Assembly: GCA_945904015.1 (NCBI GenBank)
Contig: CAMDPK010000037.1
Location: forward strand, 1-48,571
Origin: Candidatus Kuenenia stuttgartensis
GTDB taxonomy: Bacteria > Planctomycetota > Planctomycetia > Planctomycetales > Planctomycetaceae
DNA: 48,571 nt
Direction: 5' to 3'
Shown: piece after piece, positions 8,351 through 16,558 of the stretch
How positions within the stretch are numbered: position 1 is the first letter of the stretch
How the letters are laid out: each line of letters starts with the position of its first letter
Notes under the pieces: generated by a model
Databases searched by the model: none
Seen by the model: the letters and a program-made list of their open reading frames with translations, nothing else
Told to the model about the DNA's origin: nothing
Made by a program: the position numbers and the translations under genes

Positions 8351-9225
8351 GGCAGGGGCGTGGGGCGAGGAGCGAGGGGCGAGTTGGAAGAGCACTCCGT
8401 CAGGAGCCTCGTGACAAGACGACGGAGATTCGGCTCGGCGTTGCCGGCGGCGTTGATGACTTCTTCGCTGGTGGTTTGCTGGGCATCGTCGGGGCGAAAG
8501 ATGTTTGTGACCATCGAGAACGCGATGACCGGCAAGCCGAGTTCTCCGGCGGCCAGCACTTCGGGGACGGTGGACATCCCCACGACGTCGCCGAGAGTTC
8601 GCAGCCAACGGTACTCGGCACGAGTTTCATAGTTTGGACCGAGCATCGCGATGTAGGTGCCGCGTCGCAACGGGATGTGTTGTTCGGACGCGATGCGCTC
8701 AGCGAGTGACATCAGACGAGGATCGTAGAACAGTTCGTGGGGCAGGTTTTCAACCTGCCCGTCCGAACTTGGCAGGTTGAAAACCTGCCCCACGCGGGAA
8801 CCCATCAGGTTGATGTGGTCGTCGATCAACAGGATGTCGCCGGAACGGAGCGTCGGATTCAGCCCGCCGCTGGCATTCGACAAAATCAAGAACGACACGC
8901 CAAGCTCGGCGAAGACTCGGATCGGAAACGTGATCTGCGAAAACGAGTAGCCTTCGTAGGCGTGAAAACGGCCGTCCATCGCGAGGATCGGGACATCGGC
9001 CAATCGTCCGGCGAGCAGTCGTCCGCGATGACCGTCGGCCGTTGAGCGGGCGAAGTGTGGCAGGTCTCGGTAGTTCCATTCGGCTTCAATCACGATGTGT
9101 TCGGCGAGCGATCCCAGTCCCGTGCCGAGGACGATCGCCGCGTGCGGATGCTCCCTCCAACCCGCGCGAATGACGGCGGCGGTTTCCGCAACGGCAGCAG
9201 CCAGTTGGTCGGCAGAGAGATTCAT
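8347..9225 (-). CDS. Purine nucleoside phosphorylase with in-frame palindrome insert
   Basis: A 292-residue trimeric-type purine nucleoside phosphorylase (PNP/MTAP family), which splits inosine or guanosine to base and ribose 1-phosphate. Visible motifs are the phosphate loop VLGTGLGSLAE (Thr where human PNP has Ser33), GRFHAYEGYS, SNASGGLNP, the purine-site GPNYETRAEYRW and GMSTVPEV, and SMVTNIF with the base-binding Asn. Residues 145-163 ([19 protein letters not shown]) are encoded by a palindromic element. They stand where relatives have the NPL...RFPDMS...YD loop after DHINLMG, so that loop has been replaced or displaced. The last residues (LAPRPTPLP) come from another G-rich repeat. The start at 9225 has GAGGAA about eight bases upstream; 9252 is an alternative. 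It overlaps deoA by ATGA. Confidence 0.9.
   Translation of the reverse strand: MNLSADQLAAAVAETAAVIRAGWREHPHAAIVLGTGLGSLAEHIVIEAEWNYRDLPHFARSTADGHRGRLLAGRLADVPILAMDGRFHAYEGYSFSQITFPIRVFAELGVSFLILSNASGGLNPTLRSGDILLIDDHINLMGSRVGQVFNLPSSDGQVENLPHELFYDPRLMSLAERIASEQHIPLRRGTYIAMLGPNYETRAEYRWLRTLGDVVGMSTVPEVLAAGELGLPVIAFSMVTNIFRPDDAQQTTSEEVINAAGNAEPNLRRLVTRLLTECSSNSPLAPRPTPLP
8351..8387. repeat. G-rich direct repeat at the end of the purine phosphorylase gene
   Basis: On the plus strand the sequence is a run of GGGGCG/GGAGCG/GGGGCGAG units. On the minus strand it encodes the proline-rich end of the purine phosphorylase and abuts the deoA start codon. A related low-complexity GGGGAGGGG..GGGGCTAGGG run lies at about 35986-36024 upstream of the histidine kinase. 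Confidence 0.55.
8737..8793. repeat. Palindromic element, GGGGCAGGTT family, inside a CDS
   Basis: A 57-bp inverted repeat (arms GTGGGGCAGGTTTTCAACCT and AGGTTGAAAACCTGCCCCAC) lying wholly within the purine nucleoside phosphorylase gene. It is exactly 19 codons long and keeps the reading frame. The phase used reads GTG GGG CAG GTT, as in the copies within the ABC permease and the PVC haem protein. Confidence 0.95.
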
Positions 9226-9238
9226 CGCGAGCGTTTCC

Positions 9239-11701
9239 TCAGCGTCGGCCATTGCGGTCGCGCCATTGCTGTTCCATCTGGCCGAGCTGCGATTCGATTT
9301 GCCGCTGCTCGTCAAGCGAGAGTGATTCGCCGCCGAAACGGACTCGATAAAATTGCGCAACGACGTCTGCGGGAAGACTCGCCGAGTTGTCCGCCGCGAG
9401 CCGCTGAGACCACTCCGATTGCGAGGCGATCAGGAACTCGCGCGCGGTCTGAGCCGGAAGAGGTTCGAGGCCGGCAGTTCGCAGCAGCCGCAAAAAGCGT
9501 TCGTAGAATTCGACGCGCAGCCGCTGCTCGGCCGACTCGCCGCGCAGTCGTCGCAGCAGTCCCGACCACCAGCGCGACCAACGTGACCGCCAGCCATCGC
9601 CGTTATTCGGCGAGTTCTCGCTGGGAAGCAACCAACTCAGAAAGTTCAACAAGCCGACGAACCACGGTGGCCGCGTCCCGGTTTTCAGTTTCGATCGCGC
9701 CGCAAACAGCAGCATCCACAAGAGGACACTGATCGCCAACGCGAACATCGCAACGGCGACAAGCTGACGTCGCCGCCGCGACGAGCCACCTTCCCCCGCC
9801 TCGCCATTCAGAAGATTCTCGACGTTTGCTTGGAGATCCTTCCAAACCGTCGTGCCCAATTCCTTGAGTGGCGTGTAGAGATTGCTGCTCTGGTCGTTGA
9901 ACGACAGGCCGACAATCTGGTGTGACCAAATACTGGAGAACATGTCCGCCAGATTGCCGAGCAGGCTCATTTTCGGAGCGAGCGATTTGACGCTGTCGGA
10001 TCGACCAGCGGGAGTCGCATCGAGAACACGCCAGCGGCCGTTGAGCCAGGCTTCCACCCAAACGTGCGCGTGCCGGCCCTGCACCACGAAGTACCCCGAA
10101 CTCTGGTTGAGATCGCCACCCTTGAAACCGCTGACCAGCCGAGTGGGAATACCGACCGCTCGCAGCATCAAACCCAGCGCCGAACCGAAATACTCGCAAT
10201 GACCTTGCTTGCGGTTGAAAAGGAAGTCCTCGACGGCGTCGATCGACGGATCGTCCACAGACATGTCCAGCGTGTAGCCGTACTCGCCCGAATCGCGCAG
10301 GTGGTGCAGGATGCGACGCGCCATCTCCGTTGGGTTTGAATTCGGAGCGTCGGGCGGTTCGGCAATCTGTCGCGCCAAGTTTCTCAACCGCTCCAGGCCA
10401 GCAGGCAGTGCACGGTAGTATTCGATTTCATTGGGGAAAATCAAATTGCCGTGAGTGCCTCGTGGAAACGGCACATCGGCTTCGGGAAACGGCTTCTCCG
10501 AATAAATCTTGTACTGCAATCGTTCGCGGCCAGTGATGCTGTCGTCACGGTACAAGACCGCTGTCAACCTCCGTTCGGTGAGGTGCGGCAATCGATGTTC
10601 CAGAACTCCCGCCAGATGTTGTGGCATCGCGAACAAGATTCCCGAATCCATCGGCTCCATCCGAAACTCTTGGCGAATGCAATCGTCGATCGGAGTTGGC
10701 AACACATTCCTCGGCCCGTCATTTCGTCCTGTCGAGCCGCCGCGCCACTTTCCATTTTCATATTCGCCCATCACCGAACCACGAAAGATGGGTTCATCGA
10801 ACCCCTGCCGTGCGGCATGCGCGACGATGTCGATCGATTGATTGGTGTTCTGATCGAACAACCGCACCTCCAGCACGGTGTTTGTTCCTTCCAGGATTTG
10901 GCCGATGTCGCCGAGTTGCACTTCCTCGGCGAATCCGCTCTGTAAAGCTCGCAACGGCTGATCGGGAGCTTCGCCAAACGCGGAAAAATTGCCGACCCAA
11001 ATCCGTGGCGTGAACGCAAAAAACAACATTCCGACCAACGCGGAAAGCATCACGTTCGCCAACACTCCTGATACGAATGGCCCACTCATCCAATTTCGTT
11101 GAGGATCAATTTGCACCGTGCTGATCGGCCGGCTGCGCTGGTTCCAGTGGAAAATGTCTGCCGTTTCCGAACGGACCACTTCGTCGCGAGCCTCGCCCTC
11201 CTGTTGCGTCGCAAACAGCACCGCATCCTCTTGGGAGTATCGCTGTCGTGCGCGGCTGACTGTGAAAATCGTCAACGTCCAAATGGAAGTAAACAGGAAG
11301 AGGACGCACATCAGACCAAAGCCGCCTTCCGAAGTGAGCACGGCTCCAATCGCGACCTGCAGCACCGACAGCAAACACAAGCTCCAATGCGTCCGAGACG
11401 TCTTGGCCATGAACAGCGCGATCCACGTCAAGTAGACCAACAAGTGCGCCAGCGACAGTAGCCGAGCTTCGATCAGGCCGCTGCTCAACTCCCAGCCCGC
11501 CAGACCAAACGACACAAGCCCCAGGACGTTGGCCCAACGGACTCGCAGATAAAACAGCTTCCAGCGATCGGTCAGAAACAACGCCAACAATGCCATCGGA
11601 ATCGTGAAGGCATCGGGGAAGGCCGCCCCTTCGGCGAACGCCAGCATGCCGCTCGCCAACATGACCAATCCGTACAAACTGACTTGCAGAGCTGTCGTCA
11701 T
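9239..11701 (-). CDS. Membrane transglutaminase-like protein (DUF3488 / TGase / DUF4129)
   Basis: An 820-residue membrane protein. The N-terminal third has about seven hydrophobic helices (DUF3488-type). A large extracytoplasmic part follows with a transglutaminase-like core: Cys at about residue 502 in KQGHCEYFGSALG, His near 546 in HAHVWVEAWLNG and Asp near 561 in RVLDATPAG form the expected catalytic triad. A further helix near residues 665-690 precedes a C-terminal DUF4129-like region. Such proteins travel with DUF58 proteins and MoxR ATPases and may cleave or cross-link peptides at the cell surface; the substrate is unknown. The ATG at 11701 overlaps the DUF58 stop as ATGA, while its own stop lies 14 bp upstream of the purine phosphorylase start. 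It is thus part of one operon. Confidence 0.9.
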   Translation of the reverse strand: MTTALQVSLYGLVMLASGMLAFAEGAAFPDAFTIPMALLALFLTDRWKLFYLRVRWANVLGLVSFGLAGWELSSGLIEARLLSLAHLLVYLTWIALFMAKTSRTHWSLCLLSVLQVAIGAVLTSEGGFGLMCVLFLFTSIWTLTIFTVSRARQRYSQEDAVLFATQQEGEARDEVVRSETADIFHWNQRSRPISTVQIDPQRNWMSGPFVSGVLANVMLSALVGMLFFAFTPRIWVGNFSAFGEAPDQPLRALQSGFAEEVQLGDIGQILEGTNTVLEVRLFDQNTNQSIDIVAHAARQGFDEPIFRGSVMGEYENGKWRGGSTGRNDGPRNVLPTPIDDCIRQEFRMEPMDSGILFAMPQHLAGVLEHRLPHLTERRLTAVLYRDDSITGRERLQYKIYSEKPFPEADVPFPRGTHGNLIFPNEIEYYRALPAGLERLRNLARQIAEPPDAPNSNPTEMARRILHHLRDSGEYGYTLDMSVDDPSIDAVEDFLFNRKQGHCEYFGSALGLMLRAVGIPTRLVSGFKGGDLNQSSGYFVVQGRHAHVWVEAWLNGRWRVLDATPAGRSDSVKSLAPKMSLLGNLADMFSSIWSHQIVGLSFNDQSSNLYTPLKELGTTVWKDLQANVENLLNGEAGEGGSSRRRRQLVAVAMFALAISVLLWMLLFAARSKLKTGTRPPWFVGLLNFLSWLLPSENSPNNGDGWRSRWSRWWSGLLRRLRGESAEQRLRVEFYERFLRLLRTAGLEPLPAQTAREFLIASQSEWSQRLAADNSASLPADVVAQFYRVRFGGESLSLDEQRQIESQLGQMEQQWRDRNGRR

Positions 11702-13080
11702 GTCAGCCCCCCCAACACAAAGTACGGCGACAAGTCGCGGACTTCGGCCGACAGACACAACAATTCGACCGGTTCGGCAACGTCGCGCGTGCGCGTCAGC
11801 AATTCACTGCGCGGCCGAGACGACACGACGACCACTCGCGAGCTTCCCGATATCCGCTGCATCGCCTCATCGATCACTGGCCGAACATCCGCCGTCGGCG
11901 AAGCGGACGCCAATGCCAATTGATCCAGAGCTTGTTCCAGACTGGAGAGCTGATCCCAAGCCAACGTCTGCGAGCCAACCACGATCATTCGCAGCCGCGC
12001 GTCACGCGATTGCCGCAGGTTCTCGTTCAAGACCGTGGCCGCGAAGCTGATCGCCAGTTCGACGCGGTCCATATCCGATGTGTTGGGATGCTCGGGTTGC
12101 CACAACTCCACCAGCAACACCAGGTCTCGGTCGCGCGTTTGCTGAAACTCGCGGACCATCAGTTCGCCGCGCCGAGCGGTCGTGCGCCAGTGAATCGCTT
12201 TCGGATTGTCACCGAGACGATATTCACGAATGCGATGGAATTCGTCGTCGAACAATCCCGCTCGCATCCGCCGCCGCTCCACCACCTCAGTGGCAATCCA
12301 AAGATCACTCCGCCAGCGTGAAGTCATGCGGCCGACTCGCGGATGCACGATCAGTTTGGCGAATTCATTGAAGAGTAATCCGCGTTCGACCAGCCCCAGG
12401 GGAAAGTGTGTGGTCAACTCGAGAGGCCCGAACGAATACTCACCCCGCTGGCTGAATCGCACGAAATAATGACCTCGCCGACTTTGCCTCGCCGGAACGC
12501 GTACAAACAGTGCCGCCGCCTGAAAACGGTCGCGAACATGCGTGACTTGATCCCGTGCGGCCAGCAACCACGAACTCAAAAACCACTTGTGATTCGCGAC
12601 TTCGATTTCCACCGAAACCATTTCGCCGGCCATCACGCGATGTGGCAAAACCCGCTTCGCGTGCGTACGCCGCAACATGGAAAACGCGATCCAGCCGTTG
12701 AGCACCCACGGGCCAATCATCATCGCGAAGACGAACATCAGCATGTTCGTCCGCCCGATGATCGAGCCGAGAAACATCACGCTCATGATCGTGATGTAGA
12801 CGATCCCTTCGCGCGTGATCGCCATCCGATTTCGATTCCAAATCGGCCGGCGTGTCGTCGTCTGACGTGAACGTGCCAAAGCGAGCAGTTGCGTGATTCC
12901 CCACAGCAACAGGCCAACCGCTAACGCGATCAGCACCCAACGACTGAAGCCACCCCAGCGTTCGGCCAACCACGGCAGACGTTGAAGACCAAGCAGTAAG
13001 ACTCCCCCACACGTGATCGCCCCCGCTCCGGCCAGCGGGGACCGGCGCTTCTCGTCGTCGTTGGGAAGCGATCCGTTCAT
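11698..13080 (-). CDS. DUF58 domain protein
   Basis: A 460-residue protein. It has paired hydrophobic helices near residues 45-65 and 90-130, then the DUF58 region with its hallmark REYRLGDNPKAIHWRTTARR at about residues 280-300. A von Willebrand A-like fold follows (DLVLLVELWQPEH, then RVVVVSSRPRSELL). DUF58 proteins are normally encoded between a MoxR AAA+ ATPase and a transglutaminase-like protein and are thought to act in an envelope-associated chaperone system. Here the transglutaminase is present downstream (ATGA overlap) but no MoxR gene precedes it. The ATG at 13080 is itself overlapped by the TGA of a possible upstream reading frame (see 13077-13506). Confidence 0.9.
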   Translation of the reverse strand: MNGSLPNDDEKRRSPLAGAGAITCGGVLLLGLQRLPWLAERWGGFSRWVLIALAVGLLLWGITQLLALARSRQTTTRRPIWNRNRMAITREGIVYITIMSVMFLGSIIGRTNMLMFVFAMMIGPWVLNGWIAFSMLRRTHAKRVLPHRVMAGEMVSVEIEVANHKWFLSSWLLAARDQVTHVRDRFQAAALFVRVPARQSRRGHYFVRFSQRGEYSFGPLELTTHFPLGLVERGLLFNEFAKLIVHPRVGRMTSRWRSDLWIATEVVERRRMRAGLFDDEFHRIREYRLGDNPKAIHWRTTARRGELMVREFQQTRDRDLVLLVELWQPEHPNTSDMDRVELAISFAATVLNENLRQSRDARLRMIVVGSQTLAWDQLSSLEQALDQLALASASPTADVRPVIDEAMQRISGSSRVVVVSSRPRSELLTRTRDVAEPVELLCLSAEVRDLSPYFVLGGLT

Positions 13081-13506
13081 GAAGTCAATGGATTGGGTTC
13101 GTGATGGCCATCGAAGACTGGGTGAGCGTTTCGAAGTCTAGGAGTTCGCGCGTCAGACACCAGCACGGCCAGATCGTTCTCGCTGATGTTCGACTCACGC
13201 ACAATGAGGAGTTGCAATACCACACCGTGGTGATTGGCAATCTTCCACTCCTTCCGACTGTAGCAATTGCACGGAAAAAATCGTCCAACTAGACTGCGTA
13301 GGCTGAGTAAGTGCGGAGGTTCGACGAAGAGATTGACCAGATGCCACAACCTATTTGAGCAGGCATGGTTCTGTGTTGAATGCACCTTCGCGACGACACC
13401 AAAACCTGCCCAAAGAGCTTTGGGCCGACTGGTGAAGTCGATACCGGTCTCCGAGAGTGAGCGCCGATAGAGAAGGGAGAACCGATCGCGACCCTTCGCC
13501 AACATG
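13077..13506 (-). other. Intergenic region with a doubtful minus-strand reading frame
   Basis: This stretch separates the DUF58 start from the exported 739-residue protein. A minus-strand frame runs from an ATG at 13506 to a TGA at 13077 that overlaps the DUF58 ATG as ATGA, as at two downstream junctions of this operon. The C-terminal half (around EWKIANHHGVV and ISENDLAVLVSDA) looks protein-like, but codon bias is weak, no ribosome site precedes 13506 and I recognise no family. A competing plus-strand frame (13104-13292) is similarly ambiguous. It must also contain the divergent promoters. Confidence 0.25.
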
Positions 13507-13537
13507 CGGTCGAACCAATTTTCATGGAGTGTTTCCT

Positions 13538-15757
13538 GTGACTGAACGACAAGTTTTCGGAGTGAGTGGAAAATCGAGCCGCCGTTGGATGGCCTTGTGC
13601 GGCACCTCGGTGTTGGCCTTGGGAACGACGCTGGTTTCTGGAACCTGGGCTTGGGATGACGCCAAGCCAGTGCAGCCCGCAGGGTTGCGAGGCGTTCTGC
13701 CAATCGATGTTCCGGCGACGCTGGGCGAAGATGCGTTCGCAGTCTTGGACGGAAACTGGAAAGAGTGGGGCGAAAAGACCGCCGCCGAGGTCGCCAAGCT
13801 GTACTCCGAAGAGACGCTCGGCATCGAGGCCCAGCGACAGCAGTTGGACGTCTTGAAAAAGAAGTTGCTGACGATGGAGACATCGCTCAGGGATGCTCGC
13901 TATCGCAGTATTCATGAACCGCTCGGAAGTCTTTATGCCGCTCTCAACCGGCGCTTGGCGATGACCGAAGCCGTGCTCGACACGCTGACAATTGATCCAC
14001 AGAAGGCCGCCAGTGAAATCCTCGAAGGGGCACGGCAGCAGGTCGCGAAATCTCTGAAGGATCTCGAAACCGAATTGAACACCGTCAAGAACGGACCCGC
14101 GTGGTTGGATTACGTCCGCTCGGCCGAGATTACAAAGTTGGTCAGCGACAAGAAGGGGACCGAGGCGGTCCCGGTGCTCTCAGCCGTCCATCAAAAATTA
14201 TCTCCGTCGGACACCACGTCGCCGGAGATTCGCAAGTTCCTCGACGGAACGCGGCTCGTTGCCTTGCGGCAATCGCTGGATGAATTTGTGAAGCTCGCGG
14301 CCGCGGTGGATCAGCCGTACAACCCCGAAAAGCTGCGAGCCGAAGTGGTGGCGCTGGTCGCCTCGATCGAGAAATACGAGGAGTCGCAATCGTCGACCGA
14401 TGCGGCTGCGGCCCGAAAGGCATTTGACGCGGTTCGTAAATCATCACCCGACCGTGGTAATCGCGTCGCGGCCGCGATGTCCACGCATTACTTCAACTTC
14501 AATCTGCGTGTCGTGGCCAGCGAAAAGTTACTGTCAAAGCTCGCGTCCGAGTCGACCACGAAGCAGGGACCGGTGAAGGATTTCATTCTCGGAGCGAACG
14601 TCAGCGGAAATCAGACGACCACCGTGACGACGGGCATCGATTTGAAGCCCAGCAACGACGGCATCCGCCTGAATCTGGTGATTGATGGCGTCGCGCGGTC
14701 GAGCACCGTCGGCGTCACTGATCAAGCCAACGTTTACACGTCCGGCCACCACGCCTTCAAAGCCTGGAAACCGATCCTGTTTGACGGGAACAAGTTCACA
14801 ACCAGTGCCGCGGACATTTCCGTCCGGCCCTACAACCAGACGACCGGCGTATCGACCAAGTACAGCAACATTCCGTTGTTTGGTGGCTTCGCGGATTCGA
14901 TCGCCAGGGGCGAAGTCGAGGACCGACGCGGTCAGGCCGAAGCCATCGCGGCGCAACGCGTCTCCAGCAAAGTTCTGCCGGAGTTCAACTCCGAGGTCGA
15001 TGTCAAAGTCGGCGACCTCAACAAGGACTATGAAGCCAAGGTCAGCTCCAAGCTTCGTGAAAAGGATCTGTACCCGTCGGCGGCCAGCTACCGTTCTTCA
15101 GAGGACGACCTGCGAATCAACACGCGATTGATGGCTGAACATGAACTGGCCGGCGGAGATGGGCCGTTCGTCGCTGTGCCTGGCAGCGGATTCGTGTTGG
15201 CCCTTCACGAATCGCTCCTCAATAACAGTCTGGACCGCGTGAAGATTGCCGGCCGGACGATGTCTGAGGATGAACTCAGCAAGGAAATCGAGAGCTCCTT
15301 TTCCGACCTCCTCGGCCGCAAGCTCAACATCTCGAAAAAGGTTGACGAGACCGCTGAAAGTGCCAAAGAGCCGGCAACTTTCGTCTTCCCGGACAAAGAT
15401 CCCCTCCGTTTCCGAGTCAACAACGGTCAACTGACGCTCGCGATTCGAGCCGGGCTGAAGCAAAAAGACGAAGACATTCCGACCCAGGAAATCACCGTTC
15501 CGTTGATGTTCCGCATCGAAGGCAACACCTTCGTTGTCGAAAGTGGTGAAGTGGGCGTTTCGCCGGTCGAAGCGCCAGCCAACGCCGGACTTCAAATCGC
15601 TCGTGCCGGAATCGTGCGCAACAAAGTGAAGAACGCGTTGCCGACTCGCAAGTTCGACCGCTTCATCAATATCGACAAGGACCGACAGACGCCAATTCAT
15701 CTGGGCCTCGCGCAAGTCAAAGCAACTGGCGGATGGTTGACGCTTTCCTTCGAGTAA
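13538..15757 (+). CDS. Large exported protein of unknown function
   Basis: A 739-residue protein starting at GTG, eight bases after GGAGT. A signal peptide with arginines (SSRRW) and a hydrophobic core (LCGTSVLALGTTLVSG) ends near residue 39. Residues about 60-330 are charged, helical and coiled-coil-like. Residues about 330-520 are beta-rich (ILGANVSGNQTTTVTTGIDL, VYTSGHHAFKAWKPILFDG), and the C-terminal half holds regular charged segments. No catalytic motif is apparent and I do not recognise a named domain, so no function is proposed. A five-codon ATG frame beginning at 13524 ends in a TGA overlapping the GTG start, which could couple translation. A strong terminator follows at 15791. Confidence 0.85.
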   Translation: MTERQVFGVSGKSSRRWMALCGTSVLALGTTLVSGTWAWDDAKPVQPAGLRGVLPIDVPATLGEDAFAVLDGNWKEWGEKTAAEVAKLYSEETLGIEAQRQQLDVLKKKLLTMETSLRDARYRSIHEPLGSLYAALNRRLAMTEAVLDTLTIDPQKAASEILEGARQQVAKSLKDLETELNTVKNGPAWLDYVRSAEITKLVSDKKGTEAVPVLSAVHQKLSPSDTTSPEIRKFLDGTRLVALRQSLDEFVKLAAAVDQPYNPEKLRAEVVALVASIEKYEESQSSTDAAAARKAFDAVRKSSPDRGNRVAAAMSTHYFNFNLRVVASEKLLSKLASESTTKQGPVKDFILGANVSGNQTTTVTTGIDLKPSNDGIRLNLVIDGVARSSTVGVTDQANVYTSGHHAFKAWKPILFDGNKFTTSAADISVRPYNQTTGVSTKYSNIPLFGGFADSIARGEVEDRRGQAEAIAAQRVSSKVLPEFNSEVDVKVGDLNKDYEAKVSSKLREKDLYPSAASYRSSEDDLRINTRLMAEHELAGGDGPFVAVPGSGFVLALHESLLNNSLDRVKIAGRTMSEDELSKEIESSFSDLLGRKLNISKKVDETAESAKEPATFVFPDKDPLRFRVNNGQLTLAIRAGLKQKDEDIPTQEITVPLMFRIEGNTFVVESGEVGVSPVEAPANAGLQIARAGIVRNKVKNALPTRKFDRFINIDKDRQTPIHLGLAQVKATGGWLTLSFE

Positions 15758-15790
15758 CTCGACAGCGTCGCTCTGATTTGTTGACATCTT

Positions 15791-15832
15791 GCAGGACCGG
15801 AACCGCTCGGCGATTCCGGTCCTGCTGTTTTT
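15791..15832 (+). terminator. Rho-independent terminator
   Basis: A GC-rich stem, GCAGGACCGGAA paired with TTCCGGTCCTGC, has a short loop and is followed by TGTTTTT. It terminates the exported-protein gene, 15 bp before the LolD-type ATPase start, so the two are probably not one transcript. Confidence 0.9.
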
Positions 15833-15846
15833 GAATGAGACCCCGC

Positions 15847-16533
15847 ATGTCGCACATCGATTCCGATTTGATCGTCACCGGACTCTGCAAGGAGTACGTC
15901 ACCGCCGCCGGTTCGCTGACCGTTTTGAGTGGCGTCGATCTGTCGCTCGCTCGCGGTGACGCACTGGCGGTGACCGGCCCGTCGGGTTCCGGCAAGAGTT
16001 CGCTGCTGTTCGTGCTCGGTGGTTTGGAGCGACCGACCCAAGGTTCTGTGCGACTGCGAGGCCGAGACGTCTTCGCCGCCAGCGAAACGGAGCTTGCAGC
16101 CTGGCGACAAGAGTCCGTGGGCTTCGTCTTTCAGGAACATCACTTGCTGCCGCAATGCACGGTGTTGGAGAACGTCTTGATTCCGCGATTGGCCGGCCCC
16201 GGCACAACGCCGGACGACGTCGCCCGCGCAACGAAGTTGCTCGAACGAGTCGGATTGCAGCAGCGTCTGGAACATCGTCCCGCGCAGTTGTCCGGCGGCG
16301 AAAGACAACGGGTCGCTGTCTGCCGAGCACTCATCAATCAACCCGCACTGTTGCTCGCCGACGAACCGACCGGCAACCTGGACCGCGAGAACGCCGACTC
16401 GATTGGCAGCTTGCTGTTGGAACTCAGCCGTGACGTCGGCAGCGTGTTGATCTGTGTCACGCACAGCGCCGACTTGGCAGCTCGTTTTCCGCGCCGCGCC
16501 GAACTCCGCGACGGACGGCTCACCTCCCTTTGA
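15847..16533 (+). CDS. LolD/MacB-type ABC transporter ATP-binding protein
   Basis: A 228-residue nucleotide-binding subunit. Walker A is GPSGSGKSS (about residues 40-48), the Q-loop FVFQEHHLLPQCTVLENV, the ABC signature LSGGERQR, Walker B ALLLADEPTGNLD and the H-loop CVTHS. The Q-loop extension and short length match the LolD/MacB/FtsE class, which powers lipoprotein or peptide export with FtsX-like permeases. No permease is adjacent, so the partner must lie elsewhere. The ATG at 15847 is preferred over 15835. Its leader (GAGACCCCGC before ATG) closely resembles that of the following threonine aldolase gene (GAGACCCGCAC before ATG), 25 bp downstream on the same strand. Confidence 0.9.
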   Translation: MSHIDSDLIVTGLCKEYVTAAGSLTVLSGVDLSLARGDALAVTGPSGSGKSSLLFVLGGLERPTQGSVRLRGRDVFAASETELAAWRQESVGFVFQEHHLLPQCTVLENVLIPRLAGPGTTPDDVARATKLLERVGLQQRLEHRPAQLSGGERQRVAVCRALINQPALLLADEPTGNLDRENADSIGSLLLELSRDVGSVLICVTHSADLAARFPRRAELRDGRLTSL

Positions 16534-16558
16534 TTCTGGTTGATGGAGAGACCCGCAC

